The notes beneath the pieces were generated by a model. That model had not been told where the DNA came from. It did no database searches and was given only the letters and a program-made list of their open reading frames with translations. Below are positions 56,417 through 64,000 of a stretch of DNA of 64,000 bases, piece after piece; the first letter of the stretch is position 1, and the number at the start of each line of letters is the position of its first letter. Source of the DNA: Pseudomonadota bacterium (GTDB lineage Bacteria > Desulfobacterota > Desulfobulbia > Desulfobulbales > Desulfocapsaceae); contig JAHJKP010000026.1 in NCBI GenBank assembly GCA_018821985.1, positions 124,001 through 188,000 of the forward strand, read 5' to 3'. The translations under genes were made by a program, and so were the position numbers.

Positions 56417-59245
56417 ATGACACATGACGACATGACAGAGGCCATCCTCATCGCCCAGCTGCGGCAGAAGGCGGAAACATTCCGGACCATCTTTGATCAG
56501 ACCCTGCAGTTCATCGGCCTCATGACCCCCGAAGGAATTCTGCTGGAGGCCAACAGGTCCTCCCTGCAGCTTGCCGGGATGCGTGAGGAGGATGTGCTCA
56601 ATAAACCTTTATGGCAGGGGCCTTGGTGGCAGCATTCTCCTGAGCTACAGGAGAGAGTGAAGGCGGCGGTGGTGGAGGCGGCCCAGGGCAGGCTGGTGCG
56701 TTTTGAGGCAACCCATCCGGATACGGAGGGTAATCTCCATTATGTGGATTTCTCCCTGAAACCGGTGAAGAATGAACAGGGGCGCGTCACATACCTGATT
56801 CCGGAAGGCCGTGATATCACCGAGATCAAGCAGGGCGAGCTGGAGGGGAAAAAAAGTGCGGCCCGGCTCAAGGCCATCGTGGCCACGGCGGTGGACGGCA
56901 TCATTATCATTAATGAACACGGCCTGATCGAGGCCTTTAATCCGGCGGCAGAACGGATTTTTGGCTATCCTGCCTCCGAGGTGCTTGGCCGCAATATCAA
57001 CATGCTGCAGCCAGAGCCCTATCACAGTGAGCATGACGGCTACCTCCATAATTATGTGACCACCGGCGAGAAAAAGATCATCGGCATCGGCCGGGAGGTG
57101 GTGGGCCGCCGCCGGGACGGCACCACCTTTCCCATGGAGCTGTCGGTCAGTGAGGTTCAGCTGGAGGATAGCGAGCGGCGCTTTGCCGGGATCGTCCGCG
57201 ACATCAGCGAACGGAAGAAGGTCCAGGAGGCGCTGAGGGAAAGCTCGGCCCGGATGAAGGCCATCTGGGATACGGCGGTGGATGCGATTATCACCATCAG
57301 CGACCATGGCCAGGTGCTGATGTTCAACCCGGCGGCAGAACGGATCTTCGGCTACGCTGCCTCCGAGGTGATCGGCAACAATATCAACATGCTGCAGCCG
57401 GAACCCTATCACAGCGAGCATGACACCTACCTGCGGAATTACCGTGAGAGCGGCCTGGCCAGGATCATCGGCATCGGCCGGGAGGTGGTGGGCCGCCGCA
57501 AGAACGGCTCCACCTTTCCCATGGAGCTGGCGGTCAGCAAGGTCGAGCTCGGCGACAAGACCATCTTTACCGGGATCGTCCGCGACATCACCGAGCGCAA
57601 AGAAGCGGAAGAGCGGCTCCATCAGGCAAAAGAGGAAGCGGAAGTGGCCAATCAGGCCAAGAGTGAATTCCTGGCCGCCATGAGTCATGAGATCCGGACC
57701 CCGATGAATGCCATCATCGGCATGGCCGATCTGCTCTGGGAGACCTCCCTGACCACGGAACAGCAGGAATATGTGCGCATCTTCCGCAACGCCGGCGACA
57801 ACCTGCTCAACATCATCAATGATATCCTCGACCTCTCCAAGGTGGAGGCCGGCCGTATGCAACTGGAGAAGATCGAATTCAACCTGCGCGACCTGGTGGA
57901 AAAGACCGGCGAGGTCATGGCGGTGCGGGCCCACGAGAAGAATCTGGAACTGCTCTGCTACCTGCCCCAGGATGTGCCGGAAAACCTGCTGGGGGACCCG
58001 GATCGTCTGCGTCAGGTGCTGATCAACCTCATCGGCAATGCCATAAAATTTACCCCCGCCGGTGAAATCGTGGTTTCGATTAAAGCACAGCCTTCTGCTG
58101 GTCCTGGAGGAAACAAGGATGCGGCGCAGGGAAAGACAGTGGAGCTGCTCTTTGAGGTCAAGGACAGCGGCATCGGCATCCCGGCCGATAAGCTTGACTC
58201 TATTTTTCAGAGTTTTACCCAGGCCGATTCCTCCACCACCCGCAAATTCGGGGGAACAGGCCTGGGGTTGACCATCTCCCGGCGTCTGGTGGAGCTGATG
58301 GGCGGGCAGATCTGGGTGAGAAGCGTGGAAGGTCAGGGAACCACCTTTTGCTTTACCGTGCGGATGCAGGTGGACCCGGAGGGGAAGCATCCCCAGGCAA
58401 GGGCGAGCGCTGATATCGCCGGCCTCAAGGTGCTGGTGGTTGATGACAGCGACACCAATCGTTTCATCCTCAATGAAATGCTGGGCGACTGGGGAATCCA
58501 TGTCCAGGAGGAGGATAACGGCCTGGATGCGCTGACGACCCTGCGGCAGGCGCAACTTGCCGGCAACCCCTTTGATCTGGCCATCCTCGATTGCCGTATG
58601 CCGGGGATGGACGGCTTTCAGCTGGCGGAAGAGGTCGGCCGCGATCCACTGCTTACCGGCCTCACCACCATGATGCTCACCTCTGATACCCGCAGTGGCA
58701 ACGCCACCAGGGCAAAAAATCTGGGCATGGCCGCCTATCTGGTGAAGCCCACCAGGAGGACGGAACTCTATGCCACCATCTCCGAGATCATGGGCAGGAA
58801 AAAATCTTCTCCCGAGGTGGTGGTGCCGCTCCCTCTCCCGGAGGGTGCAGCATCGTCCGGGACGTCACGGAGCCTGCATATCCTGCTGGCGGAAGACACA
58901 GCGGACAATCAGCTGCTGATAAGGTCATACCTGAAGAAGACCAATCACCGGCTCGATATTGCCGAGAACGGGGAAGAGGCAGTGACCATGTTCAAGGAAA
59001 AGGAGTATGATCTGGTGCTCATGGATGTGCAGATGCCGATCATGGATGGCTACAGTGCCACCAGGGCCATCCGCTCCTGGGAAAAGGAGAACAACAGAAC
59101 CCCGATCCCGATCTGCGCCCTCACCGCCCATGCCATGCGCGAGGATGTGGCAAAAAGCCTCGATGCCGGCTGTGACACCCATCTGATTAAGCCGATCAAA
59201 AAGGCGTACCTGCTCGATGCCATTGAGAATTTCAGCAGGAAATAA
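56417..59245 (+). CDS. Soluble hybrid histidine kinase (PAS x3-HisKA-HATPase-REC-REC)
   Basis: In this 942-residue protein, PAS 1 (~20-145) is distinct. PAS 2 and PAS 3 are near-duplicates (both with [24 protein letters not shown] and [15 protein letters not shown]) offset by exactly 129 codons. The kinase histidine is in [16 protein letters not shown], and the ATPase has [34 protein letters not shown] and [11 protein letters not shown] 1 has VVDDSDTNR and [15 protein letters not shown] 2 has AEDTADNQ and [20 protein letters not shown] precedes this ATG; the upstream frame from 56336 lacks a signal. The HPt gene downstream is a natural phosphorelay partner. Confidence 0.94.
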   Translation: MTHDDMTEAILIAQLRQKAETFRTIFDQTLQFIGLMTPEGILLEANRSSLQLAGMREEDVLNKPLWQGPWWQHSPELQERVKAAVVEAAQGRLVRFEATHPDTEGNLHYVDFSLKPVKNEQGRVTYLIPEGRDITEIKQGELEGKKSAARLKAIVATAVDGIIIINEHGLIEAFNPAAERIFGYPASEVLGRNINMLQPEPYHSEHDGYLHNYVTTGEKKIIGIGREVVGRRRDGTTFPMELSVSEVQLEDSERRFAGIVRDISERKKVQEALRESSARMKAIWDTAVDAIITISDHGQVLMFNPAAERIFGYAASEVIGNNINMLQPEPYHSEHDTYLRNYRESGLARIIGIGREVVGRRKNGSTFPMELAVSKVELGDKTIFTGIVRDITERKEAEERLHQAKEEAEVANQAKSEFLAAMSHEIRTPMNAIIGMADLLWETSLTTEQQEYVRIFRNAGDNLLNIINDILDLSKVEAGRMQLEKIEFNLRDLVEKTGEVMAVRAHEKNLELLCYLPQDVPENLLGDPDRLRQVLINLIGNAIKFTPAGEIVVSIKAQPSAGPGGNKDAAQGKTVELLFEVKDSGIGIPADKLDSIFQSFTQADSSTTRKFGGTGLGLTISRRLVELMGGQIWVRSVEGQGTTFCFTVRMQVDPEGKHPQARASADIAGLKVLVVDDSDTNRFILNEMLGDWGIHVQEEDNGLDALTTLRQAQLAGNPFDLAILDCRMPGMDGFQLAEEVGRDPLLTGLTTMMLTSDTRSGNATRAKNLGMAAYLVKPTRRTELYATISEIMGRKKSSPEVVVPLPLPEGAASSGTSRSLHILLAEDTADNQLLIRSYLKKTNHRLDIAENGEEAVTMFKEKEYDLVLMDVQMPIMDGYSATRAIRSWEKENNRTPIPICALTAHAMREDVAKSLDAGCDTHLIKPIKKAYLLDAIENFSRK

Positions 59246-59249
59246 GGTC

Positions 59250-59417
59250 TTGCCCCCACCCCGGCCCTCCCCCGCAGGCGGGGGAGGGCGAAATGCAGAG
59301 CCTCCTTTGCACCGGGCAGGGAGGAAATGTACCGGAGATGGGAGAGCAGGCTGGGGGAGAAGGAGGGTGTGCTCCCTCCCTTGCGCACTGCGCGGGGGAG
59401 GGCCGGGGTGGGGGCAA
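59250..59417. repeat. 168-bp nested palindromic intergenic element
   Basis: Perfect 26-base arms (59250-59275 and 59392-59417; outer end TTGCCCCCACCCCGG) bracket the element. The left arm is also half of a near loop-free hairpin, GCCCTCCCCCGC-AG-GCGGGGGAGGGC (59264-59289). It is extremely G/C-rich and fills the gap between the hybrid kinase and HPt genes. The form suggests a REP/MITE-like mobile repeat without coding capacity; the frames crossing it are not genes. Confidence 0.8.
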
Positions 59418-59450
59418 AACAGTGCCGAAAACAAGGAAGGGAGTCTGGCT

Positions 59451-59753
59451 ATGGCTGATACAATTATTGTAATCGTGGATGAGGACCTTGACGATATCGT
59501 GCCGATCTTTCTTGCCAACCGGCAGAAAGACATCATCACCATTCAGGATGCCGTGGCCAAGGGTGATTATGAGACGATCAGCATCCTTGGTCACGGTATG
59601 AAAGGAGTGGGAGCCAGCTACGGCTTTGAGCCGGTCACCGACCTTGGTATTCGTCTTGAGCAGGGAGCCAAAGAGGGAGATGCCGCCAAGATCAGTCAGG
59701 CTGTGAGCGAGTTGGCTGCCTACCTTGCACGCGTTGAGGTACGCTATGAATAA
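59451..59753 (+). CDS. Stand-alone histidine phosphotransfer (HPt) protein
   Basis: This 100-residue all-helical protein contains ILGHGMKGVGASYGF (~44-58), the HPt motif with the phosphorylatable His followed by G-x-K-G. It would shuttle phosphate between receivers of the hybrid kinases and a final regulator. AAGGAAGGGAG lies 9-15 bases before the ATG at 59451; the longer frame from 59217 runs through the palindromic repeat and is rejected. It lies between two multidomain kinases, so a shared relay is likely. Confidence 0.85.
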   Translation: MADTIIVIVDEDLDDIVPIFLANRQKDIITIQDAVAKGDYETISILGHGMKGVGASYGFEPVTDLGIRLEQGAKEGDAAKISQAVSELAAYLARVEVRYE

Positions 59754-59805
59754 GAGTCTTCCCGATATTTTCCTCCTGAGAAGATTCAACAAAAATATGA
59801 AAACA

Positions 59806-59832
59806 GGCCCCTCTCCCACAGGGAGAAGGGCC
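59806..59832. repeat. C/G-rich hairpin between HPt and kinase genes
   Basis: GGCCCCTCTCCC and GGGAGAAGGGCC (one mismatch, a G-U pair on the minus strand) enclose an ACA loop. It has the look of a short REP-like palindrome. A TTTT lies 13 bases beyond, which is too far for a standard terminator. Confidence 0.45.
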
Positions 59833-59896
59833 AAGCTGAGAATCAGTTTTATATAAGTAGTGATGTGTGAAACACTTTAAACAAGCGGTGAAAAGT

Positions 59897-61846
59897 ATGG
59901 ATCAGCACACCCCCCGAATTCTCATTGCCGATGACAATGAAGAGATGCGTCTCTATCTGCAGCATATCCTCAAACGCGAAGGCTGGGAGGTCGTTGAGGC
60001 CGTTGATGGTGAGCAGGCCCTGCAACGTTTTCAGGAGGGTAGATTTGACTTGGTGCTGCTCGACGGGGTCATGCCGAAGTTGGATGGCTTTACGGTCTGT
60101 GAGAAGATCCGTGCCCTGGCGGCAGGGCAAAAGGTGCCGATCATCATGGTCACCGCCCTTGATGACTCCAAGTCGGTTGATCTCGCCTTTGAGGCCGGGG
60201 CCAGTGAATACATCACCAAGCCGGTGCACTGGAATTTTCTCCTGCAGCGGGTGGCCCATCTGCTCACCGCCTCTCAGGCCGAGGCCAGGATTGCCGCCGC
60301 TGCTGCACGGATGCAGGCCATCATCGAAACTGCAATTGATGGTATTATCACCATCAGCGAGTCGGGCATCATTGAGGAGTTTAATCCGGCAGCAGAGAGG
60401 GCCTTTGGTTATCCGGCCGGTGAGGTAGTGGGCCGGAATTTCGGTATGCTCCTGCCTGAACCGTTTCGCAGTACGCTTGATGGCAATCTCAAAAATTATC
60501 TGAAAACCGGGCAGAAAAGACTTATCGGTAGCATCCAGGAGGTGCAGGGACTCCGTAAGGACGACACCACCTTTCCCCTGGAGTTTTCCCTAAGCGAGGT
60601 GTTGCTGCCGGGGAAAAGGCTCTTTACCACTATAGTACGTGACATCAGTGAACGAAAAAAGGCTGAAGATGCCATCAGAAAAAGCGAGGCCTCCTTGCAG
60701 GAGGCCCAGCGCATCGCCCATCTCGGCAATTGGGACTGGGACATTAGCAGGAATGAATTGCACTGGTCCGATGAGATTTATCGGATCTTCGGGCTGGCGC
60801 CCCAGTCCTTTCCGGGAACGTACGAGGCCTTTCTGGCCTCGGTTCATCCCGATGACCGTAAGCCTGTTCAGGAGGCGGTGAACCGGTCCCTGGCTGGGAG
60901 TGAGCCCTATGACCTGGTTCATCGGATTGTCCTGCCTGATGGTACGGGGCGTATGGTTCATGAGCAGGGAGAGGTCTTTCGCGATGAAAGCGGCAGCCCA
61001 ACCCGCATGGTGGGGACGGTGCATGATGTCACCCGGGAGAAGCTGCTGGCACAAAGGCTTCAGGAATACAGTGAAGGGCTGGAACAGAAGGTGCGGGAGC
61101 GGACAGCCGAATATGAGGAGCAGAAGATCAAAGCGGAACGGGCCAATCAGATCAAATCCGAGTTTCTGGCCAATGTCACCCATGAACTGAAGACGCCGCT
61201 GAATGCCATCATCGGCTTTGCCGAGATCCTGCAGCAGGAGATGCTGGGCCCCCTGAATGAAGAGCAGAAGGACTTGATCAACGATGTTGTCGACAGCGGC
61301 CGGGATCTCCATGAAATGGTCTCGGGGCTCCTCCAGGTTGCCAGTTTGGAAAAGGAATCAGCCGAGCTTCGACAGCAGGATTTTTATCCGGCACAGATGC
61401 TGGCCGCAGTGGTGGAGCATTACCTGAAAAAGGCGGAGGCCAAAGGGCTGCAGATCGAGGTGGAGGTGGCTGCAGAGATCAGTGAAATACACGGCGACGA
61501 AGGGAAAGTCCGCGATGTGGTGATGGTCCTGTTGAGCAATGCAGTAAAGTTCTCACCTGCCGGGGAAACAGTGCGTGTTATAGTCAGGCAGGGCGCTGAT
61601 CAGGTTGAAATCTGTGTTGTCGACACGGGTCCCGGCATAGCCCGCGAGGATCAGGATCGACTTTTTCAGCCCTTTACCCAGCTCGACTCCACATTCACCA
61701 AAAAACATGGAGGGACCGGCATGGGCCTCTATCTTGCCAGAAAATTAGTTGAGGTGCATGGCGGCAGGATATGGGTGGAGAGTGCGATCGGGGCAGGAAG
61801 TAAATTCTGCTTTACCCTGCCCCAGCCGGATCGGCAGAGACCATGA
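59897..61846 (+). CDS. Receiver-PAS-PAS histidine kinase
   Basis: In this 649-residue soluble protein, the N-terminal receiver has ILIADDNEEMR, LVLLDGVMPKLDGF and YITKPVHW. PAS 1 (~135-260, EEFNPAAERAFGY) is a clear paralogue of the PAS modules of the upstream hybrid kinase. PAS 2 (~268-385, LGNWDWDISRNELHWSDEIY) is PAS_3-like. The kinase histidine is in NVTHELKTPLNAIIGF, and the ATPase has LLSNAVKFSP, DTGPGIA, HGGTGMGLYLARKL and KFCFTLP. GGTGA sits before the ATG at 59897. A kinase with its own N-terminal receiver can accept phosphate from the HPt protein and so branch the relay. Confidence 0.93.
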   Translation: MDQHTPRILIADDNEEMRLYLQHILKREGWEVVEAVDGEQALQRFQEGRFDLVLLDGVMPKLDGFTVCEKIRALAAGQKVPIIMVTALDDSKSVDLAFEAGASEYITKPVHWNFLLQRVAHLLTASQAEARIAAAAARMQAIIETAIDGIITISESGIIEEFNPAAERAFGYPAGEVVGRNFGMLLPEPFRSTLDGNLKNYLKTGQKRLIGSIQEVQGLRKDDTTFPLEFSLSEVLLPGKRLFTTIVRDISERKKAEDAIRKSEASLQEAQRIAHLGNWDWDISRNELHWSDEIYRIFGLAPQSFPGTYEAFLASVHPDDRKPVQEAVNRSLAGSEPYDLVHRIVLPDGTGRMVHEQGEVFRDESGSPTRMVGTVHDVTREKLLAQRLQEYSEGLEQKVRERTAEYEEQKIKAERANQIKSEFLANVTHELKTPLNAIIGFAEILQQEMLGPLNEEQKDLINDVVDSGRDLHEMVSGLLQVASLEKESAELRQQDFYPAQMLAAVVEHYLKKAEAKGLQIEVEVAAEISEIHGDEGKVRDVVMVLLSNAVKFSPAGETVRVIVRQGADQVEICVVDTGPGIAREDQDRLFQPFTQLDSTFTKKHGGTGMGLYLARKLVEVHGGRIWVESAIGAGSKFCFTLPQPDRQRP

Positions 61847-62000
61847 TTTTTAAACCTGCATCAGCTGCCTCTGCGTTGTCCCGGGATAATCACTAATGGT
61901 TTCAAGCAAGCAGCTCCAACGGGCTTGTCATACAACAAGAATTTTCAGAACGGCAGGAGGCTGAAGAGCAGGCCCATCCTGGCAAGGACAACATGAAACG

Positions 62001-63617
62001 ATGACTGACAAACGACACCATTATGACCTTTTCAACAATATCCCCAGTGGTGTGGCAGTGTATGAAGCTCGCGACAATGGCAACGACTTTGTTTTTGTCG
62101 ATTTTAACCACACCGCCGAAAAAATCGATGGGCTAGAACGGAAGTCACTGATCGGTAAAAGCATTAAGGAGTGTTTTCCCGAGGTCGAGAAATTCGGCTT
62201 TTTTAAGGTGCTGCAAGAGGTATGGAAAACCGGCATACCGCACCACCACCCCCTCTCTCTTTATAAAGATAGGAGAATAGAAGGTTGGCGTGAGAACTAT
62301 GTGTATAAACTCCCATCGGGAGAAATCGTTGCTGTTTACAATGACGTAACCCCTCTGCATGAGAAAGAAAATGCCCTGCAGACTCGGCAGGCACAGTTGA
62401 GCACCCTGTTGTCCTTTTCAGAGGATATGTATGTCCTGAAAGATGCAAAAGGGATCTACAAGATGGTAAATCCTGCTTTCTGCAGGTTCCTTGGCCGGGA
62501 GGAGCATGAAATTATCGGGAAAACAGATTATGACCTTTTTCCCGCTGCTGAGGCCGACAGGTATCGGCAGGATGACAACCGGATCATGGCGTCAGGGGTT
62601 CCCCAGACTCAGGATGAAAAGGTCAGCGGCGAGGGGGAGCTGGCAAGATGGCTGCACGTCAAAAAAGTACCGATAGTCAATGAAAGCAGGCAAATCCTGG
62701 GAGTGCTCTGTTCGGTTCGCGATATCAGTGAGAGAAAAACAATTGAAGATGCCCTACGTGCAAGTGAGACCATGTTGAATGAAGTTCTTCACGCCACGCC
62801 GATGGGTGTTGGGATTGTAAAAGATCGCGTCATTCAATGGGTCAATGCGTCGTTCTGCGCAATGCTTGGTTTCTCCCCGGAAGAATTGGTCGGGCAAAGC
62901 ACCAGGATACTTTATGAAAATGATGAGGAATTTCAGCGTGTCGGGGAAATGTTTTACCCGCAGATTGCTAAAGATGGATTCGGGGCGCTTGATACGCGAT
63001 TTTGCCGTAAGGATGAATACCTTCTCGATATTCACCTGCGGTCTTCCCCTATACAGGAGGGGGTGCTGCAACAGCGGATAGTGTTTACAGCCATGGATGT
63101 TTCTAACCGCGTTGCCGCTGAAAGGGCTTTGACGCAGGCACATGACAAGCTGGAAAAGCGGGTTCAGGAACGGACAGAAGAGCTGGAAGAAGCGAATGTC
63201 GCCCTGAAGGTGCTGCTGCAGCATAGAGGAAAAGAGAAAAACGAGGTCGAAGAAAAGGTCATTGCCAGTGTGCATGAATTCGTTTTCCCTTTTCTGGAAA
63301 AAATCCAAAAAACAGATTCGTTGCGTATGGTGGAGTTGCATGTCCATTCACTCAGAAAGATTCTGGAAGAGATTGTTGAACCTTTTGCCAAGAATATTAT
63401 AGAAAAAGATCTCAGGTTGACGCCGCGAGAAATCCAGGTGGCTTCGTTGGTCAGGCATGGACGGACAACGCAAGAAATTGCCGAAATGATGGGGCTCTCT
63501 CGAAGAACTATTGAGACCTATCGGGACAATCTCCGCCGAAAATTCAATATAAAAAACAAAAACACCAATCTACGATCCTATCTCCTCTCTGTTGGTCTGG
63601 AGGTCAGCGATGGGTGA
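62001..63617 (+). CDS. PAS-LuxR transcriptional regulator
   Basis: In this 538-residue soluble protein, three PAS-like modules lie at ~5-115, ~125-250 and ~255-370; a coiled coil (LEKRVQERTEELEEANVAL) follows. The C-terminal ~65 residues (LTPREIQVASLVRHGRTTQEIAEMMGLSRRTIETYRDNLRRKF) are a LuxR-type helix-turn-helix. The segment at ~415-465 is conserved-looking but unnamed. It lacks a receiver, so it senses ligands or redox directly through PAS, or via protein contact. AAGGA lies ~13 bases before the ATG. It lies 154 bases after the kinase gene. Confidence 0.9.
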   Translation: MTDKRHHYDLFNNIPSGVAVYEARDNGNDFVFVDFNHTAEKIDGLERKSLIGKSIKECFPEVEKFGFFKVLQEVWKTGIPHHHPLSLYKDRRIEGWRENYVYKLPSGEIVAVYNDVTPLHEKENALQTRQAQLSTLLSFSEDMYVLKDAKGIYKMVNPAFCRFLGREEHEIIGKTDYDLFPAAEADRYRQDDNRIMASGVPQTQDEKVSGEGELARWLHVKKVPIVNESRQILGVLCSVRDISERKTIEDALRASETMLNEVLHATPMGVGIVKDRVIQWVNASFCAMLGFSPEELVGQSTRILYENDEEFQRVGEMFYPQIAKDGFGALDTRFCRKDEYLLDIHLRSSPIQEGVLQQRIVFTAMDVSNRVAAERALTQAHDKLEKRVQERTEELEEANVALKVLLQHRGKEKNEVEEKVIASVHEFVFPFLEKIQKTDSLRMVELHVHSLRKILEEIVEPFAKNIIEKDLRLTPREIQVASLVRHGRTTQEIAEMMGLSRRTIETYRDNLRRKFNIKNKNTNLRSYLLSVGLEVSDG

Positions 63618-63761
63618 TCGGATCTTGTATCATACGGGCAATGACCTGTTTGATAGAATAGTTGCCAACAAATATTTTTTACTTATAGCCTGACTGCTCC
63701 CCCGCAATCATCTTTTTTTATACTGAGTTATTGTAGTTGTTATATCCGTATGGATTCAGTA

Positions 63762-63790
63762 TTGATACAAGAGGGATTATTATTTATATG
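63762..63790 (+). promoter_or_regulatory. Candidate promoter of the last gene
   Basis: TTGATA (63762-63767) and TATATG (63785-63790) are 17 bases apart in an A/T-rich spacer, about 115 bases upstream of the next start. TGATACAAG (63763-63771) over the -35 is an inverted copy of CTTGTATCA at 63624-63632. Confidence 0.35.
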
Positions 63791-63905
63791 TAAGAAAATA
63801 AGAATGTTGTATTGTTTCCGTCTTTTTTTTTTGCCACCTTACGCGTCATGAACGATCCTCTACAACAGAAATCGCCCCAACAGATAGATTAAGGAGTTCT
63901 TGTTT

Positions 63906-64000
63906 ATGCGGCCTATTCACTCGTTGAGAACAAAATATATACTGATCGCTGCGCCCCTGCTTTGTATTATTGTTCTCATGGCAGGGAACTCCTTTCGTCT
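63906..64000 (+). CDS. Start of a membrane protein, cut by the window edge
   Basis: AAGGAG nine bases before an ATG starts a frame reading MRPIHSLRTKYILIAAPLLC and a further hydrophobic run. A basic N-terminus followed by one helix is typical of membrane-anchored sensor kinases, chemoreceptors or GGDEF proteins, which fits the signalling block, but only 31 residues are visible. No function can be assigned. Confidence 0.6.
   Translation, partial: MRPIHSLRTKYILIAAPLLCIIVLMAGNSFR

Noticed and set aside
56645-58555. 636-codon open frame on the minus strand opposite the hybrid kinase
   Set aside because: It mirrors the codon pattern of the real G/C-rich kinase gene, is rich in His, Asp and Leu with no domain, and has no Shine-Dalgarno.
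59217-59450. N-terminal extension of the HPt frame through the C/G-rich repeat
   Set aside because: The region is a noncoding palindromic element, its translation is Pro/Gly/Arg-rich, and a better start with Shine-Dalgarno lies at 59451.
1-64000. CRISPR array, prophage, insertion sequence or secretion/defence island
   Set aside because: No regularly spaced repeats, transposase, integrase, phage structural gene or cas gene was seen; the only mobile-looking item is the small palindromic repeat.

Overview
The window is 64 kb of a single bacterial chromosome. It is densely coded, with no insertion sequence, phage or CRISPR array that I can see. Several features point to an anaerobic or microaerophilic Desulfobacterota-type organism, perhaps the Desulfobulbales: a single-chain pyruvate:ferredoxin oxidoreductase, a B12-dependent (class II) ribonucleotide reductase, a CoA-disulfide-reductase/rhodanese flavoprotein, many PAS/REC histidine kinases and a chemoreceptor ending in hemerythrin. 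This placement rests on gene content and protein flavour only. MurE carries the DNPR signature for meso-diaminopimelate, so the wall is Gram-negative-like.

Layout. 0-3.2 kb (minus): a truncated VanZ-like protein, a SEC-C protein and nrdJ, with two overlapping promoter/NrdR-box candidates upstream. 3.4-11 kb: adenine deaminase, tRNA-Arg(CCG), an MscS channel, folC coupled to an HNH nuclease, a UvrD/PcrA-type helicase and a small conserved unknown. 11-19 kb: a GGDEF protein with an intact I-site, nagZ, a double-TM2 protein, a hybrid histidine kinase, a DUF493 protein with an unknown partner, and a CZB/hemerythrin chemoreceptor. 19-28.4 kb: a PabB-PabC fusion, an AcuB-like CBS-ACT protein upstream of the 1178-residue POR, a YkgJ-type cysteine protein, a small ORF and a PHP histidinol phosphatase. 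28.4-35.6 kb (minus): a HEAT-repeat/receiver fusion, a CoADR-rhodanese, a histidine kinase and a B12/radical-SAM protein.

35.7-52.7 kb (minus) is the division and cell-wall (dcw) cluster: mraZ-rsmH-ftsL-ftsI-murEF-mraY-murD-murG-murC-murB-ftsQ-ftsA-ftsZ. It has a clear sigma-70 promoter and GTGG repeats upstream of mraZ. Three features stand out. The FtsI-like protein keeps the class B PBP scaffold and a PASTA domain but lacks all three transpeptidase motifs. ftsW is absent from its usual slot between murD and murG, which overlap as TGATG. murE and murF are one gene. A degenerate FtsI together with loss of its usual partner FtsW from the cluster is the most interesting observation here, because it suggests a rewired septal peptidoglycan synthase.

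53-64 kb is a signalling block: a FapA/DUF342 protein behind a REC-GAF regulator, a 942-residue triple-PAS hybrid kinase with two receivers, a stand-alone HPt protein, a REC-PAS-PAS kinase, a PAS-LuxR regulator and the start of a membrane protein cut by the window edge. Kinase, receivers, HPt and output regulator could form a multistep phosphorelay. A 168-bp nested palindromic element separates the hybrid kinase from the HPt gene.

Limits: all calls were made by reading, without database searches. Start codons were chosen from visible Shine-Dalgarno sequences and family lengths where possible.
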